NCBI RefSeq assembly: GCF_030272615.1
Contig: NC_081406.1
Coordinates: 140,648,361 to 140,712,360 of the forward strand
Direction of reading: 5' to 3'
Length of the DNA: 64,000 nucleotides
Source: Cryptomeria japonica
Taxonomy: Eukaryota > Streptophyta > Pinopsida > Cupressales > Cupressaceae
This document shows, piece after piece, positions 1 through 11,990 of this stretch (positions are counted from its first letter, which is position 1; each line of letters opens with the position of its first letter). A program made the position numbers and the translations under genes. The notes below the pieces were generated by a model. It worked only from the letters and a program-made list of their open reading frames with translations, ran no database searches and was not told where the DNA came from.

Positions 1-917
1 TTTTCTTGAAAAGTCTTAAAATACCCCCAAAATTTCTCATCTCTGCCAGTACCAAGACCGATGATTTCTTCCTTGATATGCATACCTACCGATATGTCAT
101 GAGCCCAATGCTTCTTCCCTAGACCGGGTAGCTCATTTAGGAAGTAAAGCATTAAACAAACAATCAAGTTTCCATATCTAAAAGTGCCTATCTTGATTCC
201 TTTGACTTTGCCAATGTTTAACATCAACTCACTCCTCATCCATTCACATAAATCATATTTCACATTGTTCCTTAGCATCTGATATGCAGCATGAATACAT
301 GAACTAGCAACAAAATTTAATCAGTTGGATTGAGTTACCTTTTAACCTATGATCATGCTTGCAAACTTTATATCTGTGTCGGTGATTGTTCTTATCCTCA
401 TTGATCTACTATCTGGTGTAGCACCAGTGAGTTTCTTGACCTCTGTGTTGGAAATTTTCTTGCCAGGTTCTTGTCCAACCCTGGGTAAGCCGGTGACAGC
501 TTGAATAGCCTCTTTCATGATTATGTAAGGCCTATCTAGCCAAATAAATTTGTTGTGAACCCTGCTCAGAACGTATTTGATAACTTCATCTTTGAATTTT
601 GGTATGTGCAGAATATCGGTTAACCCTAGATCCTCAATTGTTTTGTATTCCAGTTTGATGGTTCTAGAGTCTCCCGATATCATGGATTGATACATACTTT
701 TGATGTCCTCTATGCTCAAATCCTCAAGGATGAGGTGAATGTATGCCCTAACATCTTCAACATACATTACGTTGTCAAGAACCCTAGAAAATGCTCTCAT
801 AGAGTCTTCCTTTTTAGCAATTTCGGGAACCTCCTTAAATACTGGTCTTAACCTATCCTTGACTTAAAAAATGGTGGGATTTTCAATAAAAGTAGGAGCT
901 GAAGATACATATGCCAT
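1..917 (-). pseudogene. Family R cargo ORF, N-terminal part (TGL-type domain), decayed
   Basis: I do not recognise a function. The frame can be read from an ATG at 917 to the window edge without a frameshift, broken only by isolated stops (one near 863, one at 342-344, one about 30 nt further on). The first stop is a TAA in a context that fits CAA. A region around 470-540 reads like RPYIIMKEAIQAVTGLPRVG, followed by KKIS and then a segment EWMRSELM...GTFRYGNLIVCLMLYF. The same segment, clearly homologous, opens the ORF at the right end of the window (64000 downwards). It lies downstream of a gag-like ORF and a 5' LTR, so it is carried by the element. The LINE at 57032-59543 carries a more distant version. 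Similar uncharacterised plant proteins occur near transposons, but I cannot name the family. Confidence 0.6.
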
Positions 918-1306
918 TTAAAAAAATACTTGAAGGTGAGTACCAGTGGAAGATTGAGTGTTTTAGATAACTGCTCGAAAACCTTTCACAATGCTTTTTC
1001 TTGCTCTTAACTCGCCTTTACTTTTCTCTGAATGCTTGAATGTTAGGTGAGGGAAAATAAATTCACTTACCCCCTTTTATCAGTGAATAAAACCCTAATT
1101 TTCTATAATAAATGCTTCACCAACAATCCTATAGATGTTGGTTTCACAGTCATGTGTTGGGTGAACCTTCATCGATGATGAACATAATTTTTTAGATCTT
1201 CTTAGATCTCTTCTGGGGTAATATGCAAAATTTAGCAATGACTTTGCCATCCCCTAAGGCTTATGCCTCAGTTACCGGTGGAATTTCCTGCCAGTGGAGG
1301 AATACT

Positions 1307-2389
1307 CTATTCTACCAGTGGAGTTACCAGTGTAGATCCATCTCCACTTGGTTCTTCAGATTTTCTAACCCATCTCTTCGTGTGATCTTGATGTATTTCA
1401 TCTACCTTCTGCTTTCTTTTCTCATTATCTTTATCATTATTAATCGGTTGAGTCTTGCTTCTACAATACTTAGCAATATGACCTATTTTGTTGCATGCAT
1501 AACATGTAACATTGTTCTTCTGAATTTCTTTGACGTATCTGGTATCATTTCTTGACCTGCAATGATTAGAAAAATGTCCAAACTTTCCACATGCATGACA
1601 TTTAACATTCATTTTGCAATCTTCTGATCTATGACCATATTTCTTGCAGTTTGTGCATTGACCAGGAACATAATTATAGTTTTGATTTTCCTTATTTCTA
1701 CATTGTTTAGCCATATGCCCAAACTTATTGCAAACAAAACATCTACCATTGAGTTTATAAGCATTATATTTCCTTACCGGTTTCCTTTGTTCTGATAAGT
1801 TCTGCATACCGGTTGTCTGATCTTCATTTGCAATACTAGAGCTTTCACCTTATACAAATCCAAGTCCTCTCGAATCATCAATCTATCTTTGTCTTTCTAG
1901 TAAGTCATCCAACTCTATAGCACTGATCCTAAACTTTTCTTTATACTCACTTGCAATAGTCAGATCATCTCTCAGAATAGTTACTTGTCTTTCAAGTTCT
2001 TGTTCATTGTTCTAGGAGTGTGCCAGGTCAATTCTCAACAAATTATTCTCATGAGTCAATCTGCCACATTCATCAAATTTTTTCTTCAGAGATATAACAA
2101 GATTATCTTCCTTCTTCTTTCTATCCTCAATATCTTTAGATAACCTCATGGTCAGATCTTGCATTTCATTCTTCATGAGCACGTTTGCTTGACTTAGTTT
2201 ATGACATTGTTCCTTAAGAGCATTCTTCTCCTCATCATCTAGTTTCTGCAAAAGTTCTTTTCTTTTGGCTTGACCAGATGATAACCTTTCTTGTAGGATA
2301 AGAATGAATTCATTTGTAGAATTCAATTCTTCTTGCAATTTCAAGTTCTTCAATCCTTTCAACATCATAATCCTCAAGAGCCATCTCAA
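1307..2389 (-). pseudogene. Family R gag-like protein: coiled coil plus four CCHC zinc knuckles
   Basis: One minus-strand frame runs from 2389 to 1307 with stops only between 2014 and about 1850. The N-terminal part (2389-2012) is a Lys/Glu-rich heptad-like coiled coil. The C-terminal part (1807-1307, 166 aa) holds four CX2CX4HX4C knuckles: CFVCNKFGHMAKQC, CTNCKKYGHRSEDC, CHACGKFGHFSNHC and CYACNKIGHIAKYC. Such knuckles bind nucleic acid in retroelement nucleocapsids. The order coiled coil, IDDSRGLGF-like stretch, knuckles resembles the C-terminal half of plant Copia gag. The N-terminal gag domain is not visible, because only about 80 bp separate this ORF from the primer-binding site. The gag is therefore truncated. 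Confidence 0.75.
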
Positions 2390-2468
2390 GTTGCTTCTCC
2401 ATAGCCATGTTCAAAGATTTTGGTTAGAGGGTCTTCCTCAAGTTGTTAAACTTATTCCGAGGTACGAA

Positions 2469-2480
2469 GCTTTGATACTA
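2469..2480 (-). other. Primer-binding site of family R (left copy)
   Basis: The plus strand reads gctttgatacta, the reverse complement of TAGTATCAAAGC. This is close to TGGTATCAGAGC, the initiator-Met-tRNA primer site usual in Copia elements. It lies 2 bp from the LTR edge. Confidence 0.65.
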
Positions 2481-2482
2481 AT

Positions 2483-3403
2483 TATTGGGATCCAAGAACA
2501 CTGAGAGGGGGGGGATGAATCAGTGTTCTACCGGAATGAACAATTTTTATCCTTTTATACCATGCATATATAAAACGGTAAACAAACAAACATATAACAA
2601 GGAGCAAATAAACCATCCACATAAATGAACACCATAACACATAGGATTTATATGTGGAAAACCTCAATGAGGAAAAACCATGATGGGATTTGTGACCCAC
2701 AATATCAGTTCACTGGCCATATGAAAAGATATTACATATAATAGGGGCCTGCACTTGCAGGAAGGTGCACTGCCTAGAGCATACTACTCATCACTAAAGA
2801 GCCTCACTGACTACAAGCTTTTTGCTAAAGTAATTTACTGAAAATGCACTCAAGAATGCATATGATGCCAAATAGAGTTCTGAAATTGGTTCTTCTCTGT
2901 AACAGTTTATAAGCTATTAACTGCTGCCGGTATCCCTTCTCCTCCAAGAATGCTTTCCAAGCTATCTACAGATCATTGCATGATATAACACTTGCATACA
3001 AAATGATCTTCATACATATATTTCGCATCATATAGTTCACCTATATTCTCCTATGTCCGTACATATCATCTATCATATCACTTATATCCCTTTTTTTCTT
3101 TTTATCAAAATAACCTAGCAAACTGACCTATATACCCATTACAAATGATATGCCTTATGTCAGCTTACAATACAGTTTTAAAAATGTTGGCCTTGGCAAT
3201 AATTATAAAATGATTTAAATAAATCCTCCTTGATGTCGGCTTCCAAAGAAGTATTGATGTCGGTGTCGACGTAGGTGTAGCCCTGAATGCTCCAAAGCTG
3301 GTATATGCTGGTATATTATTCCTAGTGCCGATTTATGACTTCCATCAGATCTTGTTGCCATCAATGACAACAAAATGAATCCAATGAGTGTCAATTGCCA
3401 ACA
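2483..3403 (-). repeat. 5' LTR of family R (left copy)
   Basis: Blocks such as a run near aacactgagagggg, gggatttgtgaccc, ggggcctgcacttgcagg and gttgccatcaatgacaac recur in the same order at 60311-61107, which identifies the LTR of one family. The minus-strand LTR starts TGTTGGCAATTGACAC at 3403. The outer edge abuts Copia integrase coding sequence at 3404. The 3' partner LTR would lie left of this window. Confidence 0.75.
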
Positions 3404-3655
3404 CATATTTCTTACAAAAAGTGTCAAATTCATCAGAAAAAAGTCTCCTTTATTAGATCTTAAGCATTTGATTGTTCTATAAACTTCATTTTCAACTCTA
3501 GCTTCTAATATCTTAAAATTTAATAATTCCTCTAACTTTTCTCTTAAAAATGCAACCCAACTCATTCTAGAATGATCATCAATTAAGAGCATGAAATGCC
3601 TCTCACCTTGTAAACTCCTTGATCTAGTCAAATTGCATAAGTCTATGTGCGCCAA
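3404..3655 (-). pseudogene. Copia integrase fragment, interrupted by family R
   Basis: The frame starting at 3655 reads like Copia integrase catalytic core: MAHIDLCNLTRSRSLQGER, then FMLLIDDHSRMSWVAFLREK and CLRSNKGDFF. The first Asp region (HIDL) and IDDHSR are kept. The usual RSD(N/K)GG motif has become RSNKGD, so a catalytic Asp is lost by a G-to-A type change. Coding similarity stops at 3404, exactly where the family R LTR begins. Residues read beyond that point are LTR sequence. Confidence 0.8.
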
Positions 3656-5219
3656 ATCTTACAATCTAGTAGAAGATTGTTCCTTTCCTTTAAACACTCC
3701 CTTTGTCTATTTTCCCACTTGACATTCTTTGCAAACAGTGTCATCCATTTTAGTTAGTCTTAATAAATCTCTTACAGCTCTTGTCAAATTAATCTTCACC
3801 AAATAGTCAAAATTGACGTGACACATCCTCTAGTGTTATAGCCAACTTTCATTGATTTGAGATAACAAGAAATGTCCTATAGTATCCTCTAATTGATACA
3901 TGTTTCCACTTGTCCTTTTTCCTTCAGCAATAATAGTTCTAGATATCTTATGGATCTCACAACCATCATCGTAGAAAACAACATTATAACCATTTTTTGT
4001 ACATTTGTCCAACACTTACGAGATTATGATGTAATTCTTTCACATAGTATACATTGTCAGCGTTATGTTTTTCATCAAAAGTGATAGAATCTATTCCAAC
4101 AATCTAAGCAGTCTAATCATCTCCAAATCTAACAGAACCTCCATCATACTTTTAAAGTTTTACAAACATACTTCTATCACCGGTCGTATGATTTGAACAT
4201 CCACTATCAATCAACCATTCATTTCTATCTCTTCTAACATGAAATAGTGATGCAATAGTTTGAAAAACCTTAAATATCTCCTTATTATTACTAGGTTTAG
4301 ATTCATCATTTTCTATCAAGAACAAACAATCACCATCTTCATAATCTGTCTCATCATCTAAAATATCAGCATCATCTTTGACATAGTAGGCTTTCTTATT
4401 GAACTTTCCTTTGTTTTCTTTGGACTTTTATTTTGTTTCTCTCTTCGAACATCTAGATGCATAGTGACCAATCTTTCCACACTTAAAACATTTAAAGAGG
4501 TAATATACCTTTATACTTGTCAGTTTCTCTCTTTGGCTTTCTTACAAAGTTTGCTTCCATTTCATCCAATCTCTCATTATCTAAATCTTCATCTGAAGCT
4601 TTTTTAGCTTTAAATGTTGTCTCAATTCTTGCTTTGGCTTTACCAAACTTCATCATCTCGAATGTACTCAAGGAATCTTGTCACAGTAACATTCTAGTAA
4701 AGTCCTCATGATCTTTTCTATCACATCCTTATCATCTAAGGTGCCACCAAGATCTCGGAGGTCATTCATTGCACTTTCAATCTTTTGAAAATAACTTGTT
4801 ATGTCAAGTCACCTTCTTCCATCCTCATGTTCTCCTACCTACATTTAGCAGTCTACATCTTAGCTAGCTTAACTCTTTCATTTACTTCATAGATGTTTTT
4901 CAATCTTTTCTAGACTTCATTAGTAGTATCTAATGGAACAACCTTTGCAAATTCAGTTTTACATAGGACACTAAAGATATCATACCTTGCTCATTCATTT
5001 TCTTCATAGGCTTCAATCTCATCCAAGGTAGTAGGACCATTTTTCGGCATCAAATACTTCATCTCCACGACTTTCCAAGTCTTGTAACTCAGAGAAATGA
5101 AATATCCTCTAATCTCAACTCTACAAAAACTATAGTCAGATCCTTCAAAGGTAGGAATAATGAATTTATGTGTCAGCAGATCTTCCTCGAGTGATTAGTC
5201 TCGCTTTTTAGGAACCAAA
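3656..5219 (-). pseudogene. Copia gag-protease region, decayed
   Basis: Minus-strand reading shows, 5' to 3': gag-like sequence at about 5150-4560 (DEIEAYEENEMSKVSLVLC, VWKRLKNIYEVNERVKLAK, RDLGGTLDDKDVIEKIMRTL). A CCHC knuckle CFKCGKIGHYASRC follows at 4449-4490. An aspartic-protease active site WLIDSGCSNHTTGDRSMFV has its DSG codons at 4200-4208. The pre-integrase segment NVYYVKELHHNLVSV follows. Several stops and frameshifts break the chain, so it is not translatable as one protein. The domain order gag-PR-IN identifies Ty1/Copia. RT and RNase H would lie beyond the family R insertion. Confidence 0.8.
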
Positions 5220-5231
5220 GTTTTGATATCA
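5220..5231 (-). other. Primer-binding site of the Copia element at 3.4-5.9 kb
   Basis: The plus strand gttttgatatca is the reverse complement of TGATATCAAAAC, a diverged form of the Copia Met-tRNA site. It lies between gag and the LTR-like DNA starting at about 5234. Confidence 0.5.
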
Positions 5232-5233
5232 AT

Positions 5234-5852
5234 TGTTGAATATCCTAGACAACTGAGAGGGGGTTTGAATCAGATGTCAATTAAAATCTTTTACTTATTC
5301 CATAGAAACAGATCCGGTAAACTAATTCTTCTTTACTTAGCCATAAACAAATATAAGCATGAGACAGAACACACATGAAACACTAGATTTTACATGGAAA
5401 ACCATAGAGAATGCTAATTCTCATGTATAAAACACCTGTTAGGGTGACACCGATTAAGTTAACTTTTACAAAGGGTGGCTCACTTATAGAATGCTCACTA
5501 TAGGTCGACTCACTACCTAGCTAAAATTGCCAGCAAGGGACTTCCCAAAAGAAGAAGAAAGAACAAGAAAGAATCCACCAGTGAAGCACAAATGCCACAA
5601 CATTATAATGTCAAAATAAACCTTTGACTCACTGCCTCCGGTTCACAATAGCAATAGTACACTACCACACTTCTCAACCATAACTTCACATAGCCTCGAA
5701 CAAAAATAGATCTTCTTTTTCAATCCACTTGATTCTATATCATCTTCATTACAATCATCCTTTATTTATACTAATCTCTTCAAATAAGAATCTCCCAAGT
5801 CAGCCAAAATCAATTCACCAAAACACAATTTGAAATAGGTCTACACTAAACA
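5234..5852 (-). repeat. 5' LTR of the Copia element (outer end uncertain)
   Basis: The LTR begins TGTTGAATATCC two bases beyond the primer site and shares with family R the aactgagaggggg and tttacatggaaaacc motifs. The end at 5852 (taaaca) is a guess from the TG...CA rule. An alternative end is near 6263 (gccacaaca). No second LTR is present to settle it. Confidence 0.45.
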
Positions 5853-7560
5853 TTGTCATGGTGGAAATAAATGAGAAGTGGACCACACCACAATGCGCTA
5901 CATCGATAGAAACAATATGTTATCCATACACCACAATCACTGGAACAAAAATAGAAACATTCAAGGTCAACCAAACCCAAAATTAACATATCTACAACCA
6001 TTACTACAAAGCACATCATTATGTCCCAAATCATAATAACAAAGATAAAGATATGAGCAACATAAATCCAAGATATCATCATCAAAACCAGAAATGTGGA
6101 AAAATATGGAGCACTACAAATACTATTAGCCACCATCATCACTGAGAGCACTTTTGAAGCACAACTTTTGGAGCACCCAATTGATCACTAAAAAATAGAA
6201 TTAATATGTTGACATCAATGAAAATCATACTGACACACCATCAACTTCATGTTTGCCACAACAATCTCTAAGCATAATGGAGAAAAGACAATATTAGACA
6301 AGGAGGGAAATCACATCAGTTTGGAAGCACCCAAATCCTAATGAAAGAATAAATACCTAGCCATTCTAGAACTAGGAAATAGACTGACACCAAAAAGACC
6401 CAAAGGGTTTTGAAAGGAGCCCCTTAACCTTTCACTGGAAGAACACTTCAAACAAAGCAATATGGACCACCTCAATAGGTCCATTGTCTGTAGTTGATGC
6501 ACTATTTGTAGCCCACCTATCTTGGAGGAATCACTCAATACCAAGGATCACCTCAAAATATTCATCTGCCATGAACCCAACCAAATGATCCACCTCAATA
6601 GGACCAGGGATAGGGGAAAGTGCATAAACCAAATTCATAGAGAGGATCACCTCAAAATATCCACCGTTTGTGCAACATTAAAAGTCATGGTAATATAGCT
6701 AGCCCCTATAGTGGTGTACAACCATTATATCACACTTAGCCATAATACCCTACTCACTCCATACAATGATGTTACAAAGAACCTAATATGGAGAGAAAAA
6801 TAGGGGACAAAATTCCCCAAAATAAAACTCTTATTCTCCCCTAAAATAGGGGAGAAGGATGAGGCAAAACTAGAAATCAAGTAACCTAAATGCAAAGAGA
6901 AGGTTGCCTTAAGATGGGCACTCAACCATAGATCACTAGGAAAACCATGAAGCACATAGTAGCAACAACTATATAAGGTAAAGGGGCCTTGACCTCCCTC
7001 GTGGTGTGTCTGCACCAAACATCTTTAGTATTCCAAACCCCATAAGATGAGCAAAATAGGACTTCCATAGACAACTCCACATGCATAGAAGCAACAACCA
7101 TCAACACTAGAAATAGGGGAGCAAAGAGTGGGGAGATTCACGTCGATCCCTCATGGGAAAGGATATGATCCCCACAAACAACCTACACACCAACATATGG
7201 CTTCATAAGAAACATAAGAGCATCTACAAAGAACACCCGTGTAACCACCAAAAAGGTAACACCCTAAAGGTTTTATAGATGCAAAAAATATAGCAAGAGG
7301 GTGAAAGCACAGAAACCCAAAAGGCCATTTTCTCAGATTAGATCATCCCTAGAACGAATGAAGCAACTAATACCCCATCAAAGACCCTGTGAGAAAATAG
7401 GTCCACAACTAAACTACCATCCAACTAAGAACACCCTAGAAGGCTACACTAAATTCAACCCAAGGGGAAAGTGAGAAGAAAAAGTGGACAAGAACTAATC
7501 CTTCACCATCCCCATCCTCTCCATCTTCGAATCCCTCTAAAAAAACCCTAACACCTCCCC
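5853..7560. repeat. Repeat-like, no intact gene
   Basis: No convincing coding region was found. Phrases such as gggttttgaaaggagcccct and aataaaactcttattctcccc resemble phrases at 30240-30660, so this is probably a degenerate copy of a dispersed repeat that also covers part of 30040-31310. The relation was judged by eye and is weak. Confidence 0.3.
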
Positions 7561-9540
7561 CTTCACCTCCACTTGCACTCGCTATTCCTTCCACCTAATT
7601 ATTTTGAATGTTTCATGTGGTTTTTTTTTTCTATCATCTCAAGTTAGCTTCTCACTTTGACATTATTGTTTGAATAAGAAGTGGTTTTGTCTTTAGCTTC
7701 TTAGCTTCATTTTTTTATGCTAATAAATTTAAAGAATCCATAAATTATGAAGTTTGATATTTGAAGATAGGTAAGGGGTTTGGTGTTGATTTCAACATGG
7801 ATTGTTGTCGACAGAGTTCACGAGATTGAGATCAAGAATTATACTCTTACAAGGGTCAAGGGACAACTTAAAAGAGCCATATGTGTGCAAATCTCAATAT
7901 GGATTGTTGTCCAATAATTCAGTGTCTATGATTCGAGAGTTCAAGGAAAGCAGAACTGAAGAACATAGCTTAGAGCTACATCTTTACTAGGGTCATGAGG
8001 TAGCTTAATGGAATTCCACTTGATTTACAATTTGGTTCTTCAAGAGAAGATCTTCTCCAAAATGTATATCCATTTAGTGTAATTAGCAATTTATTTCTGT
8101 ATGTGTTAAGAGGGGTCCCTTGGCAAGGTGGGCTTTAACGTTTTGATAGTGCATTTGTAGGAACATTGTAATAAGGGGGGATGTTAGTAAATGTTAGTTC
8201 TTCCATTGTTATTACATTTGGTTATACTTAGGAATGACAATTGTGTCTTGCAACTATTTTTTTTTCCTTTTATAATCATGTACCATTCATAGTGAATTAA
8301 TAAAAAATCAACTTTTTTCCATTAAAAATATAATCTTGAATAAGGCAATATCCTAACTACATGCATCGTTTTCCCTCCCACATAAGCTACTTCAACCATC
8401 TTGAAAAATTATATACTCATCCCAAAGAAACAATAAATTAGTTAAACATGTACAATAAATTTTAGGCTATGTTAGTAATAAGAAATTAAAATATAAGAAT
8501 GGTGACCAATGTGTCTTGAGGGTATCAATTGCATCTAAAGGGTCACTAGCACACACTGTGGGTAACTAGTGTGTGTGGAGAATCATTATCATTTTATATA
8601 TTTTTAGAAAACCCTACACACATCCAAAGTCTTTGCTAATTAACCTCCCTAACATTTTTTTGTATTTTTGAATTACAACATCAATGTATATGTTTATACT
8701 TCATTTCCTTTCTAGTTTCATTTTAATCCCAATGCTTGTGCTTTTTTAATAGCTTAGATATAAATTTATTTATATTACTTCTATTTTAAAGGAGAAAATA
8801 TATTTAATAAATAGAAGAGCATACTAAAATTTTAATAATGTATATAGATGATAGAGTAGAACTTATATTTATAATATATTTTGTTGAACATAAATTTTTA
8901 GGCCACATACCCTCTAGTTGAAGTTCTTCCATGAGAATCACTATTCATTCTAGGTTTTAACAATTATAAGAAATGCAAAAAATCAAAATCATAACATATA
9001 TATACTATCACTTGCACTAGAAGGGGGTGCAAGGGTTACGCCGATAGAAAACATATGTAAGTTAACATGTTAAGGAGGCATATTATTTAGTGTCTATATA
9101 ATTTTGTAATAAAATCAATTCTACTATCAAAATTGGAGGGTAGGAAAAATTTCGGAGAAATGCACATTGCTTTTGTTAGGAGTGATTGATTAGAACATAA
9201 TTGAGTTGATTACATTGAGTAGACTTGTTGTTGGTTGTTGAGACTTATATACGACCGATGTTATATTACATTAATATTATAGTCTTATATTTTATTTATA
9301 TTATTGTTTTATAATGCTCTACATTAATATTTATTATATGCAATGTTCCCTACGCTAAAAAAAACATGCAATCTAATAATAAAGAAGATCGGCGCTAGCT
9401 TAATATTGCAAGTTGAACCTATATTTTGTTCTTTATCGCTTGGATTGTTGGTGGTTGGTTTTTAAAGGGCATTTAGGACCCCAACAAAAGGCTTTAGATA
9501 TAGATTTCTCAAACTCACATTTTCTTATTGTCTACTTTCT
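7561..9540. other. AT-rich intergenic DNA
   Basis: No gene is supported. A stretch ending gaattaataaaaaatcaactttttt (about 8295-8320) looks like a polyadenylation or LINE tail on the plus strand, but no coding sequence upstream could be assigned. Confidence 0.4.
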
Positions 9541-9549
9541 TCTAAGTTG

Positions 9550-9800
9550 TCACTAGATGCTTCATTAATTCAAACATTTTAAAAGCATCCTTGAAATATC
9601 CATTTTAAGCATATCTTGCAATCAATGCATTCCATGATATGGCATCTCTTTGAGACATTCTATCAAACAATTTGCATGCCTTTTCTATGCTTCCACATTT
9701 TGCAGACATGTATTTAGCTATGGTGTGCATTTGTGCTCAAAGCTTTCTATCTTGCACTCTAAACTCCATCCAATGATTTTCAACTTACATGTCTACCCTA
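9550..9800 (-). pseudogene. PPR (pentatricopeptide repeat) fragment
   Basis: The minus strand reads MSAKCGSIEKACKLFDRM, then SQRDAISWNALIARYA. This is the signature of PLS-type PPR proteins (AKCG.IE.A..LFD.M..RD..SWNA.I..YA), which bind organellar RNA. Stops follow on both sides and only about two repeat units are left. It is likely part of the same locus as 10600-11990. Confidence 0.7.
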
Positions 9801-9840
9801 TATGGAACCATTTACACTTTAAAATATTTAGTAAAATTTA

Positions 9841-10599
9841 ACATTCTAAATTAATTTCCACTAATTCATATTTAGTTTCTTTCTTCTTTTTAATTCTAAA
9901 ATCAATTCATTTACACTATAAATAATTACTACTATTAAACACCTTTTTTTTTGCATTGTTTTTGAACCCTGCAAAATATTATTCAAAGGATATTTTACAC
10001 CCAACTTTTGGTGCAAGTGCTAGTTAGATATATAGGTATTACTTATGTAATTATATTATTTATAACATTTATGTTTATATTATTTTATTCATATAATATG
10101 GATTTTAAGTTGATATGTTTTCTTATGAGAGTTAATGATTGATCTATTACATCACATCACTAGAGGATTTGAATTTTAGAATTTTATATATATGAAGAGA
10201 AAGAGGGGAGGGGGGTTATAACAATCTTAGATTATTCTTGTAAATTGTTGATATTGAAGCATGAGCCTAAGCTACACAAATAATTTATTTTTCATCTTAG
10301 AATCAAAGATTAAAGGGTAACCACTCTATCAAATTTGTTATACATAATCTTGATTTCATCTTTTATTTATTGTATCTCTAAGAAAATTGAACTTTAATGA
10401 ATGACAATAAAAAAAGCATAACATCATTCTCACTAATTAAACTATAACCCTTGAATATATATTAAAACTTATATTTAAAAACCATTCAAATTTTAATATT
10501 CAAATCTGAATCAAACATTATATATGAATCAATAATAAAATGTGTTAAAAAAATGAAATGGATTAAACTGAACTCTTTCTAAGAGTAAGATCCCCAACC
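9841..10599. other. AT-rich spacer inside the PPR locus
   Basis: No coding signal. It may be an insertion or a lost part of the PPR gene. Nothing specific is recognised. Confidence 0.35.
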
Positions 10600-10992
10600 A
10601 TTATGCTTTGATGGATATCCACAGCTTGTCCAAAAAAATCCCAGTTGAGCGCAAGCAGGAAGGATGCTGGCAATGGATGTGGCAAACGATGTGGAATTTG
10701 GTTACACCTTCCAATTGCATTTGCTTGAAAGTGTCTAAAGCCTTTTCAACAAATCCAATTTGTGCATATCCTGCAATCATTGCACTCTATGAAACCACAT
10801 TCGTTTGAGGCATTTTGCCAAACAAATCAAATGGCTTGTCTATGCTTCCACATTTTGCATGCATGTCTCCCGCAATTTCGTTAAACTTTATGCTTTGATG
10901 GATGTCCATGTTGTGTTTCTAAGCTCCCATGTTGGCACAGGCATGGAGGATGTTTGGAAAGTTTGTGGAATTCAGCTTTACACCAACCAATT

Positions 10993-11152
10993 ACATTTTC
11001 TTGAAAGTTTCTAAAGCCATTTCAACAAATCCATATTGTACATATCCTAGAATCATGGCATTCCATAAGACCACATTTTCTTGAAAGTTTCTAAAGCCAT
11101 TTCAACAAATCCATATTGTACATATCCTAGAATCATGGCATTCCATAAGACC
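10993..11152. repeat. 80-bp perfect-looking tandem duplication in the PPR relic
   Basis: Units 10993-11072 and 11073-11152 match base for base by eye, from acattttcttgaaagtttct to ccataagacc. The 80-bp period is not a multiple of three, so the duplication shifts the frame. Confidence 0.9.
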
Positions 11153-11543
11153 ATACTTCTTTGAGGCATTTTCTCAAACAGGTCGTGTACTTTCTCTATG
11201 CTTCCACATTTTGCGTACATGTCAACAAGAGTTGTGGCAACTACAAATCTGAAAAAAATCGTCTATCCTTTTTGCTTCGATGGATGGTAGAAAAGGTTGT
11301 AGAATTTGGCTTTACACCTTCCAATTGCATTTGCTTGAAATGTTGTAATGCTTTTTCAACAAATCTAGTTTAAGCACATCCTGCAATCATGGCATTCCAT
11401 GAAAATCACACTTCTTTGAGGTATTCTGTCAAACACTTCACATGCTGTCTATTCTTCCACATTTTGCATAAACGTCTACCATGGCAGTTGTATCTACAAC
11501 ATCTCACAATATCTCTCTATCCTTTATGCTTTGGTGGATGTCC

Positions 11544-11977
11544 ATACCCTGCTCCAAAGCTCCCATTTAAGCACAGGCAGGAAGGATGCTGGCAAAGGTT
11601 GTAGAATTTGACTTCACAGCTGCCAATTGCATTTGCTTGAAAGTTTCTAAAGCCTTTTCAAGATATCCATTCTGTGTCTATTCTGCTCTCGTGGCATTCC
11701 ATGGGACCACATTTCTTTGAAACAGTTCACTTGCCTTGTCATTGCTTGCACATTTTGCATACATGTCTACCAGGGAGACACGTTCTAAGAGTAAGAGTTC
11801 ATACCCTGTTCCAAAGCTCCCATTTAAGCACAGGCAGGAAGGATGCTGGCAAAGGTTGTAGAATTTGACTTCACAGCTGGCAATTGCATTTGCTTGAAAG
11901 TTTCTAAAGCCTTTTCAAGATATCCATTCTGTGTCTATTATGCTCTCGTGGCATTCCATGGGACCACATTTCTTTGA
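11544..11977. repeat. Direct duplication with about 257-bp period in the PPR relic
   Basis: ataccctgctccaaagctcc at 11544 recurs at 11801 (one mismatch). The following roughly 175 bp match closely up to the ccatgggaccacatttcttt stretch. Confidence 0.85.
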
Positions 11978-11990
11978 GGCATTCATCAAT

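Larger units (their letters stand above)
10600..11990 (-). pseudogene. Decayed PPR gene, about five PLS repeat blocks
   Basis: Read on the minus strand, the same cycle recurs: DMYAKCGSI-type, LF.KMPQ.NVV.WNAMIAGYA-type, GFVEKAL.TFKQMQL-type, then SILPACA..GALEQGMDIH-type. This is the PLS PPR pattern of land-plant organellar RNA-editing or processing factors. Each block is about 250-310 nt. Stops and shifts are frequent, and two internal duplications (80 bp and 257 bp) break the frame. No start, E or DYW domain was seen, so this is a relic. Confidence 0.75.

Noticed and set aside
10993-11152. Possible CRISPR-like repeat array
   Set aside because: Units are adjacent with no spacers and lie in a PPR relic of a plant genome.
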